Of a DNA stretch of 16,781 nucleotides, positions 6,143 through 12,119 are shown in pieces. This DNA comes from Oscillospiraceae bacterium (lineage in GTDB: Bacteria > Bacillota > Clostridia > Oscillospirales > Oscillospiraceae). The DNA lies in the NCBI GenBank assembly GCA_031255955.1, contig JAIRRO010000013.1:1-16781 (forward strand). Direction: 5' to 3'. Every line of letters begins with the position of its first letter. Position 1 is the first letter of the stretch. The notes under the pieces are model-generated. The model ran no database searches and had not been told where the DNA came from. It saw nothing but the letters and a program-made list of their open reading frames with translations. Made by a program: the position numbers and the translations under genes.

Positions 6143-8233
6143 ATGAGAGACATACCCGGGGTTTTCGGAAGCTTGGTGTTTGGGGACTCTGTGATGCGGA
6201 GCCGCCTCCCAAAGGACATCTACAAGGCGTTGCAAAAGACAATTTCGCAGGGGACGCACTTGGAGCTTGACGTCGCCAACGTCGTGGCGTCCGCGATGAA
6301 GGACTGGGCAACGGAGCTGGGCGCAACGCATTTCACGCACTGGTTCCAGCCGATGACGGGCATAACGGCGGAAAAGCACGACAGCTTTATCTCACCCGTG
6401 GACGGCGGAAAAATCATTATGGAGTTCTCCGGCAAAGAGCTTGTACGGGGAGAGCCGGACGCCTCCAGCTTCCCGTCCGGAGGGCTACGCGCGACATTTG
6501 AAGCGCGCGGCTATACGGCGTGGGACCCGACGAGCTACGCATTTATCAAGGACGGGACGCTCTGCATACCCACGGCGTTCTGCTCTTATTCCGGAGAGGC
6601 GCTTGATAAAAAGACGCCGTTGCTGCGCTCTATGCAGGCTATCGACAAACAGGCGCGGCGAATTTTGCGGCTGTTCGGCAACGGGGAAGTGAAGCGCGTT
6701 ACGACGACGGTGGGACCGGAGCAGGAATATTTCCTGATATCAAAAGAGGTATACATAAAGCGCCCGGATCTTATATACACCGGCAGAACGCTGTTCGGCG
6801 CGCGTCCGCCAAAGGGGCAGGAGCTTGAGGACCATTATTTCGGAGCGCTGAAGCCGCGCGTATCCGCATTTATGAAGGAGCTTGACGAGGAGCTTTGGAA
6901 GTTGGGGATTCTGGCGAAAACAAAGCACAATGAGGTTGCCCCCGCGCAGCACGAGCTTGCCCCGATATTCACCACGACGAACATCGCGACGGATCACAAC
7001 CAGCTCACGATGGAGCTTATGCGGAAAATCGCCGACAAACACGGACTTGTCTGCCTGCTGCACGAAAAACCCTTCGCGGGAATAAACGGCTCGGGCAAGC
7101 ATAACAACTGGTCAATCTCCACCGACGCGGGCGCAAATCTTTTGGAGCCGGGCGAAACGCCGTATGACAACGCGCAATTTCTGTTATTCCTTGTCGCCGT
7201 CATCAAAGCCGTGGACGACTATCAGGATTTAATGCGTATCTCCGTGGCGTCAGCAGGTAACGACCACCGCTTGGGCGCGAATGAAGCGCCGCCCGCCGTG
7301 GTGTCCATATTCCTCGGCGAAGAGCTAAACGACATTCTGACGGCTATAGATACAGGCGCCGCGTATCAAGGCAAGGAAAAAATTCAAATGGAGATAGGCG
7401 CGACGGTGCTGCCGCACTTCCCGAAGGACACGACAGACCGCAACCGCACCTCACCCTTCGCGTTCACGGGGAACAAGTTTGAGTTCCGTATGCTCGGCTC
7501 AACCGTTTCAATTGCAGAGCCGAATATCGTTCTGAACACAGCCGTAGCAGAGGTTTTATCGCAATTTGCGGATAAGCTGGAGGGCTCGTCGGACTTCATC
7601 GGCGATGTGGCGAAGCTCGTAAAAAAGACAATTCGCAATCACAAGCGCATCATATTTAATGGCAACGGCTATGATGATTCGTGGATAGAGGACGCGCGTG
7701 AGCGCGGATTGTCGAACCTCAAGACCACACCGGAGGCGCTTGCGGCGTTCATCACGAAAAAGAATATCGAGCTGTTCACGAAAAACGATGTTTACACAGC
7801 CAAAGAGCTGGAGAGCCGGCACGAAATTTTCCTTGAGAACTACGCCAAAACGATAAATATTGAGGCGCTGACGATGATTGACCTTGTTAATAAAAAAGTC
7901 ATTCCGGCGATCATCACGTATGAAAACGAGGTAGCGGAGCTTGTGCGGCTCAAGGGCAAGCTGAGCGCTTACGACAATTCCCTCGAGGATGGCTTGCTTG
8001 CGCGGATATCCAAGCTCACAGCCTCGCTTGCGAAAAAGCTTGCGGAGCTTGAGGAGGAAACCGTTGCCGTGCGCGGCATTACCGATTCGGCGAAGCTGGC
8101 GGCAGCCTATCGCGAGCGTGTGTTCTCCGCTATGAACGAGCTGCGCGCCGTGGTGGACGAGCTGGAGCTTATAACCCCGGCGAAGTATTGGCCGATGCCG
8201 TCTTACGGGGAAATCCTTTACAGCGTGATATAG
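6143..8233 (+). CDS. glnN: Type III glutamine synthetase (GSIII)
   Basis: A 696-residue protein of GSIII length, well above the roughly 450 of GSI. It makes glutamine from glutamate, ammonium and ATP in the cytosol and is the main ammonium-assimilating enzyme in many gut Firmicutes and Bacteroidetes. The GSIII N-terminal domain begins with VFGSLVFGDSVM. The catalytic core contains TVGPEQEYFLI (metal-binding glutamates), HNEVAPAQHELAPIF, INGSGKHNNWSI (ammonium/glutamate-binding region), AGNDHRLGANEAPPA and NRTSPFAFTGNKFEFR. The C-terminal GSIII helical extension follows. ATG 6143 has AGGGGGA upstream. It has its own promoter and an attenuator leader, and the neighbouring gene is amt-PII with a matching leader, so both are likely controlled by nitrogen status. 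Confidence 0.97.
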   Translation: MRDIPGVFGSLVFGDSVMRSRLPKDIYKALQKTISQGTHLELDVANVVASAMKDWATELGATHFTHWFQPMTGITAEKHDSFISPVDGGKIIMEFSGKELVRGEPDASSFPSGGLRATFEARGYTAWDPTSYAFIKDGTLCIPTAFCSYSGEALDKKTPLLRSMQAIDKQARRILRLFGNGEVKRVTTTVGPEQEYFLISKEVYIKRPDLIYTGRTLFGARPPKGQELEDHYFGALKPRVSAFMKELDEELWKLGILAKTKHNEVAPAQHELAPIFTTTNIATDHNQLTMELMRKIADKHGLVCLLHEKPFAGINGSGKHNNWSISTDAGANLLEPGETPYDNAQFLLFLVAVIKAVDDYQDLMRISVASAGNDHRLGANEAPPAVVSIFLGEELNDILTAIDTGAAYQGKEKIQMEIGATVLPHFPKDTTDRNRTSPFAFTGNKFEFRMLGSTVSIAEPNIVLNTAVAEVLSQFADKLEGSSDFIGDVAKLVKKTIRNHKRIIFNGNGYDDSWIEDARERGLSNLKTTPEALAAFITKKNIELFTKNDVYTAKELESRHEIFLENYAKTINIEALTMIDLVNKKVIPAIITYENEVAELVRLKGKLSAYDNSLEDGLLARISKLTASLAKKLAELEEETVAVRGITDSAKLAAAYRERVFSAMNELRAVVDELELITPAKYWPMPSYGEILYSVI

Positions 8234-8272
8234 GGTTCGCTCGCTTCGCTACTTAAGCCCTAATCCCGTTAT

Positions 8273-8301
8273 AACAATAAAATTTGTAAAATTTTATTGT
8301 T
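8273..8301 (+). repeat. Perfect 13-base inverted repeat overlapping the amt -35 box
   Basis: AACAATAAAATTT (8273-8285) and AAATTTTATTGTT (8289-8301) are exact reverse complements around the three-base centre GTA. The right arm covers the first two bases of the -35 box. Position and symmetry suggest an operator. A weak A/U hairpin at the 3' end of the glnN transcript is the alternative, but no U tract follows it. Confidence 0.65.
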
Positions 8302-8328
8302 GACAAGCGATTTTGAATATGCTATCAT
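8300..8328 (+). promoter_or_regulatory. Sigma-A promoter of amt-PII
   Basis: TTGACA (8300-8305) and TATCAT (8323-8328) have a 17-base spacer. The predicted start is about 8334-8336, at the first base of the leader hairpin, which is the same arrangement as at glnN. I looked for the GlnR/TnrA box TGTNA-N7-TNACA nearby and did not find one with correct spacing. Confidence 0.85.
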
Positions 8329-8334
8329 AGCAAA

Positions 8335-8350
8335 CGAACAAGGGTGTTCG
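8335..8350 (+). promoter_or_regulatory. Leader hairpin with A1/G4 hexaloop, twin of the glnN one
   Basis: CGAAC (8335-8339) pairs with GTTCG (8346-8350) around AAGGGT (8340-8345). Stem core and loop pattern (A-A-N-G-G-T) match the glnN leader hairpin, while the surrounding leader sequences differ. The 3' arm overlaps the 5' arm of the following terminator, so this hairpin can act as an antiterminator. Confidence 0.72.
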
Positions 8351-8389
8351 CTGAACGGGGGTTTCTCCCCGCGGTGAACGCCCTTTTTT
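8342..8389 (+). terminator. Leader attenuator terminator upstream of amt-PII
   Basis: GGGTGTTC (8342-8349) pairs along its whole length with GAACGCCC (8376-8383), with one G-U pair. The inner stem CGGGG (8356-8360) with CCCCG (8367-8371) caps it, and TTTTTT (8384-8389) follows. This is a textbook intrinsic terminator placed about 110 bases before the coding start, so it must be bypassed for expression. Confidence 0.85.
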
Positions 8390-8390
8390 C

Positions 8391-8408
8391 ACACACAACG
8401 ACGTGTGT
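8391..8408 (+). promoter_or_regulatory. Second leader hairpin with hexaloop, downstream of the attenuator
   Basis: ACACAC (8391-8396) pairs with GTGTGT (8403-8408) around AACGAC (8397-8402), again A at loop position 1 and G at 4. It lies just after the terminator's U tract and is followed by TTTT. The A1/G4 match could be chance. A further weak hairpin, AAAACG/CGTTTT with a T run, lies near 8443-8460 before the ribosome binding site. Confidence 0.4.
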
Positions 8409-8498
8409 TTTCATCCGATGGCCGTCCGAGCGGCAGGAGGGGAAAACGCGCGCCGTTTTTATATATAAAAGATTTTTAATTTGGAGGAACAATGTATT

Positions 8499-10241
8499 AT
8501 GGAATATTCTTTGATTGATACCCTGTGGGTGGTTCTGGCGGCGATTTTGGTGTTTTTTATGAACCTCGGCTTTGCCGCGGTTGAATCCGGATTCGCGCGC
8601 GCGAAAAACACCGTAAACATCCTGTCAAAAAACTTCATCGTGTTCGCCGTCTCGTCTCTGGGATTTATGCTGCTCGGCTGGGGACTTATGTTCGGCGGGG
8701 ACAACCCCGTTATCGGCACACAAAATTTGTGGATTCTCGGAAAATCCACGGCGGAGCTGGAGAACGCCGGATACACGCTGTCGGCAAACGTCCCGTTTTG
8801 GGTGAAATTCTTCTTTCAGCTTGTGTTCTGCGGCACGGCGGCAACCATCGTCTCGGGAGCGGTGGCGGAGCGCATCAAATACATATCGTTTATCGTATTT
8901 TCATTTTTCCTGACGCTTGTTATTTATCCCATCGTCGGGCATTGGATTTGGGGCGGCGGCTGGCTGGCGAAGCTGGGATTTCAGGACTTCGCGGGCGGCA
9001 CCACGGTTCACTCGCTGGGTGGATGGGCGGCGCTTGCCGGTGTGCTGGTTCTCGGTCCGCGTCACGGCAAGTATGGCAAGGACGGCAAGGTGAACCCGAT
9101 AATGGGACACAATATGTCGCTTGCTGTCATAGGGCTGTTTGTGCTGTGGCTCGGTTGGTTCGGGTTTAATCCCGGCTCAACTATGAGCTTTCAAAATCCC
9201 GGCGATGTGGCGCACGTACTCGTCACGACAAACACAGCGGCTGTCGTCGCCGTGCTCACGTCCACCGCGGCGGCGTGGATATTCATCGGCAAGCCGGATA
9301 TCAGCATGACCGTAAACGGCTGTCTCGCGGGGCTTGTCGCCATCACGCCGGGCTGCGCATATATCAGCGTTGGCGGGTCTGTCATTATCGGAGCCATCGC
9401 CGGTGCGCTCGTGGTGTTTTTGGTGCTGTTTTTCGACAGGATAAAAATTGATGACCCCGTGGGCGCGACGTCCGTGCATCTCGGGTGCGGTGTGTTCGGC
9501 TCGATCTGCGTGGGACTGTTCGCGCAAGAAGGGGTGACGACGCTCTCCCCCGCAAACGGACTGTTCTACGGCGGCGGGGCGGGACTGCTCGGGACACAGC
9601 TGATCGGCATAGCCGTCGTTGCGGTGTTTACGTTTGCTGTGTCGCTGCTCATATGGATTTTGATTAAAAAGACGCTTGGAATCCGCGTGTCGCTTCAGGA
9701 GGAAATAGAGGGCTTGGATATCAGCGAGCACGGGAATTTTGCGTATCCGGACTTCACTGCCCTCGCGCCCGCTATGTCAGGCTCCGGAGGGGACGCCGTT
9801 ATGCCCGCCGCGGCAGCGACGGGGAAAAGCGCAGCGCCCGCGTCCGCGCCCGCTGCCGTCCACGTGACGAACACAGCGACACCGGGAGCCAAGATAACGC
9901 GCGTTTCGATTATCACAAACCAAAACAAGCTCTCCGGGCTGCAAGCGGCGCTGGAGGCTATCGGAATCACCGGTATGACGGTCACAAACGTGCTGGGATA
10001 CGGTATGCAGCGCGGGCAACCGGAGGTTTACCGCGGCGCGAGGGTGGAGACAAGGCTGTTACCGAAGGTGCAGTTGGATATCGTAATATGCAAAGTACCG
10101 ACGGACGTGCTTGTGAACACCGTAAAGGCGGCGCTGTATACGGGCAGCGTCGGCGACGGCAAAATGTTTATTTACGACGTGGAGAACGTCATCAAGGTCA
10201 GAACGGGCGAGGAAGGCTACGCCGCGCTGCAGGACGAGTGA
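8499..10241 (+). CDS. Ammonium transporter (Amt) with fused C-terminal PII (GlnK-like) domain
   Basis: A 580-residue fusion. Residues 1-415 or so are an Amt/MEP/Rh channel with about eleven membrane segments. It keeps the signature DFAGGTTVH with the conserved Asp163 and pore His171, and the twin pore histidine His327 in DPVGATSVHLGCG. A polar, Ala/Pro-rich linker follows (about 420-464). Residues 465-580 are a complete PII domain: ALEAIGITGMTVTNV, T-loop GQPEVYRGARVETRLLPK, and C-terminal DGKMFIYDVENVIKVRTGEEG. Tyr511 corresponds to E. coli GlnB Tyr46, but the uridylylated Tyr51 is Val516 here, so uridylylation at that site is not expected. Free GlnK normally plugs AmtB; fusion would make this control intramolecular. 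ATG 8499 has GGAGG upstream. Confidence 0.95.
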   Translation: MEYSLIDTLWVVLAAILVFFMNLGFAAVESGFARAKNTVNILSKNFIVFAVSSLGFMLLGWGLMFGGDNPVIGTQNLWILGKSTAELENAGYTLSANVPFWVKFFFQLVFCGTAATIVSGAVAERIKYISFIVFSFFLTLVIYPIVGHWIWGGGWLAKLGFQDFAGGTTVHSLGGWAALAGVLVLGPRHGKYGKDGKVNPIMGHNMSLAVIGLFVLWLGWFGFNPGSTMSFQNPGDVAHVLVTTNTAAVVAVLTSTAAAWIFIGKPDISMTVNGCLAGLVAITPGCAYISVGGSVIIGAIAGALVVFLVLFFDRIKIDDPVGATSVHLGCGVFGSICVGLFAQEGVTTLSPANGLFYGGGAGLLGTQLIGIAVVAVFTFAVSLLIWILIKKTLGIRVSLQEEIEGLDISEHGNFAYPDFTALAPAMSGSGGDAVMPAAAATGKSAAPASAPAAVHVTNTATPGAKITRVSIITNQNKLSGLQAALEAIGITGMTVTNVLGYGMQRGQPEVYRGARVETRLLPKVQLDIVICKVPTDVLVNTVKAALYTGSVGDGKMFIYDVENVIKVRTGEEGYAALQDE

Positions 10242-10323
10242 GCTCATCACCGCAATGCACCCTTTGGTTTTGCACGTGCAGCGGAAGCCGCAGGGCAGTA
10301 TGGCGCAATAAAATACCGCTTTG

Positions 10324-10896
10324 TTATACCCCTGTTTTCCAGTCGCCCCATTTGCCGATGGTGGCGTCCTTCAGCGCGGCGTAATAGCCCCCGCCGAAGG
10401 CGATGGCGGGCGCGGCGGAGCGCAGACGCTCATCAAACGGCTTGTCCGTGTCCGGCAGACTTTTTTCCACAAGCACGTTGCGGATTTTGCAAATGAAAAT
10501 ATCGCTTCCGTTTAGCGTGATGGTCTGCTCAACCTCCAGTTCATATGTCCACGGGCTGTCGCTGAGTACAGGCACGGGCAGCACGGCGCCCTTCTCTACA
10601 CTTACGGGAACGTCCATTTTCTTGGCGTCATAGCCCATCGTATGACCGCAATAATCCGCCAGCGGCAGCAGCGACTCAGACACAAGATTGGCGGAGAACA
10701 CCCCCGCGGCGCGGATTCTGTCGCTTGTCAGCTTACCGGAGCCGACCGACGCCATAATACGAACGCCGTCATTCAGGCAATAGCCGAACCACGAAAACAG
10801 ACCAAAATTCGGGCTGCCGTCCTCCTTATATGTTCCATAGAGATACATTGCCTGCGGGCAGAATTCGTGAATTGCATTGATGGATACCTTCTCCAT
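10324..10896 (-). CDS. Flavin reductase-like FMN-binding split-barrel protein
   Basis: A 190-residue protein resembling the flavin reductase/flavoredoxin family, which binds FMN in a split beta-barrel and often acts as a small NAD(P)H:flavin or electron-transfer protein. The family pattern is visible: an N-terminal strand with PQAMYLYGT, SPNFGLFSWFGYCLNDG, a central FSANLVSE segment followed by LADYCGHTMG, and a C-terminal GGGYY...IGKWGDWK. No signal or membrane segment is seen, so it should be cytosolic. ATG 10896 has AAAGGGG upstream at a good distance; an in-frame TTG two codons earlier is less likely. The gene converges on amt-PII across 82 bases with no clear terminator, and diverges from the lipoprotein gene. 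Redox partner and physiological role are unknown. Confidence 0.82.
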   Translation of the reverse strand: MEKVSINAIHEFCPQAMYLYGTYKEDGSPNFGLFSWFGYCLNDGVRIMASVGSGKLTSDRIRAAGVFSANLVSESLLPLADYCGHTMGYDAKKMDVPVSVEKGAVLPVPVLSDSPWTYELEVEQTITLNGSDIFICKIRNVLVEKSLPDTDKPFDERLRSAAPAIAFGGGYYAALKDATIGKWGDWKTGV

Positions 10897-10952
10897 TGTC
10901 AAATGCCCCTTTCAAATTTTCGTTTTCCCCGATTACAGTCGGGAACGCGTTG

Positions 10953-10981
10953 ATTATACAGCGTCGCGCGGCGTTTGTCGA
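10953..10981 (-). promoter_or_regulatory. Promoter of the flavin reductase-like gene
   Basis: On the minus strand TCGACA (10976-10981) and TATAAT (10953-10958) are 17 bases apart. In the short leader, CCCGA/TCGGG form a hairpin (about 10928-10943) that lacks a U tract. Together with the divergent promoter at 11036 this accounts for the region from 10897 to 11236, which otherwise shows no gene. Confidence 0.72.
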
Positions 10982-11035
10982 GATCGCCAAGGCTTACCAT
11001 TCATAAAAAATTAAGATTTTTCGCCGAAATTCGTG

Positions 11036-11064
11036 TAGACAAAGCACCTGCGGTGATGTATAAT
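11036..11064 (+). promoter_or_regulatory. Promoter of the lipoprotein gene
   Basis: TAGACA (11036-11041) and TATAAT (11059-11064) have a 17-base spacer. The leader of about 165 bases is A-rich near its end and contains a tandem repeat of GCGAAAATGAAAA (about 11200-11226) just before the ribosome binding site GGAGG. The block ATAAAAAATTAAG (11003-11015) upstream recurs at 11975-11987. Confidence 0.7.
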
Positions 11065-11236
11065 GCGTTCTTGCCGGAGTGTAAACCATCGTTCCCGTGT
11101 ACTTAAACAAAGAAACCAGCCTGCGATTACAGACATAACAGATATAAAAGAAGCGGCAAGCACAAGGCGCGGCGGCGAGCGAACGGCAAAAAACGCGAAA
11201 ATGAAAAAGCGAAAATGAAAATGGAGGAACCCTGAA

Positions 11237-11869
11237 ATGAAAAAAATTCTTGCAATCCTGCTGTCACTGATGCTTGTGGCAGCCCTCGCAGCGTGCGAGG
11301 AGACCCCCGCCCCGGGTGTCGATGACACCACGCCCCCGCCGGTGGAGGAGACAACACCGGTCGAAGACGTCTCCCCCGAGGTGGAAACCCCTGTTGACGA
11401 AGAGACTCCCGCAGACGAAGTGACCCCCGACGAAGAGCTTCCCGCGGACGAAGAGCCTTCTGAAGAGGAAACTCCTGTTGACGCCCCCGATGAGGGCGCT
11501 CCGGTTGTCGCTGACACCATCGAGCTCACTGTGACAGGCGTTCAGGAAAACTGGTATCTGTTTGACCTCTCGGCGTTCGGAACTCCGGGCTTCGTCTATG
11601 CTCTGTATTTTGATGACGGCGCAACCGTGACCTTCGCGGCGGCGACTCAACTTACCGCCTTTGACGCGGCGTTCACCATGACCACAAAGGATATAGCAGC
11701 CGGTGAAAGCGTTGCCGTCGAGGACATCAATGGTTTCAGCGCAGCGCTCGGCGCGACGGGTAACAGCGTGTGCTTCGTGCTGGCGTCCAACCCCGGCAAC
11801 TATACGGGACTGGTGCCGGATCAACCGATGTCCTCGCTGCCGGAAAACGTTGTCATCACAGTAGCATAG
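11237..11869 (+). CDS. Acidic Pro/Glu/Thr-rich lipoprotein of unknown function
   Basis: A 210-residue secreted lipoprotein. Residues 1-20 are a lipoprotein signal: MKK, a hydrophobic core and the lipobox ALAAC, with Cys20 as the expected lipidation site. Residues 21-92 are a low-complexity linker of repeated Glu, Asp, Pro, Thr and Val units (ETPVDEE, ADEVTPDEE, ADEEPSEEE), which would be disordered, strongly acidic and suited to spanning the cell wall. Residues 95-210 form a beta-rich globular domain with ENWYLFDLSAFGTPGFVYALYF and SVCFVLASNPGNYTGL; I do not recognise its family. ATG 11237 has GGAGG upstream. The gene is flanked by its own promoter and a strong terminator, so it is monocistronic. 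It could be a surface binding protein; this is inference. Confidence 0.83.
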   Translation: MKKILAILLSLMLVAALAACEETPAPGVDDTTPPPVEETTPVEDVSPEVETPVDEETPADEVTPDEELPADEEPSEEETPVDAPDEGAPVVADTIELTVTGVQENWYLFDLSAFGTPGFVYALYFDDGATVTFAAATQLTAFDAAFTMTTKDIAAGESVAVEDINGFSAALGATGNSVCFVLASNPGNYTGLVPDQPMSSLPENVVITVA

Positions 11870-11923
11870 CAGCATTTTGGCATTGCCGTCGCAGTGGGCG
11901 GCAGTGGATATTCTCAGTAACAC

Positions 11924-11954
11924 AGCGGACGGCATTTTGTCGTCCGCTTTTTTT
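11924..11954 (+). terminator. Intrinsic terminator after the lipoprotein gene
   Basis: AGCGGACG (11924-11931) pairs exactly with CGTCCGCT (11941-11948) around GCATTTTGT, followed by a run of T to 11954. It lies 55 bases after the stop codon. Confidence 0.93.
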
Positions 11955-11988
11955 ATTTGTAAATATTCGCATCTATAAAAAATTAAGC

Positions 11989-12017
11989 TTGAAATCGCCG
12001 CGGGACTGTTGTATAAT
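11989..12017 (+). promoter_or_regulatory. Promoter of the glutamate synthase-like gene
   Basis: TTGAAA (11989-11994) and the consensus TATAAT (12012-12017) have a 17-base spacer. The roughly 95-base leader contains the palindrome GCGGCGCGCCGC and the hairpin at 12068-12085, but no CGAAC/GTTCG hexaloop hairpin or attenuator like those of glnN and amt-PII. Confidence 0.78.
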
Positions 12018-12067
12018 AATGCAACGTCAATGGAATAAACGCGGCGCGCCGCACAACAAAGGTTTTT

Positions 12068-12085
12068 ATATACGAAGGCGTATAT
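12068..12085 (+). promoter_or_regulatory. Leader hairpin with an AAGG loop
   Basis: ATATACG (12068-12074) pairs with CGTATAT (12079-12085) around AAGG. The loop looks like a ribosome binding site, and the 3' arm runs into an in-frame ATG at 12084. It may matter for which of the two possible starts (12084 or 12120) is used. Confidence 0.5.
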
Positions 12086-12119
12086 GGAAATAATATTATC
12101 AAATCGGAAGGGAATAATT

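Noticed and set aside
8285..8305. GlnR/TnrA box near the amt promoter
   Set aside because: TGTAA and TGACA half-sites exist but are 11 bases apart instead of 7.
12018..12062. Third copy of the hexaloop leader before the glutamate synthase-like gene
   Set aside because: CAATGG occurs, but it is not flanked by a stem of useful length, and there is no overlapping terminator.
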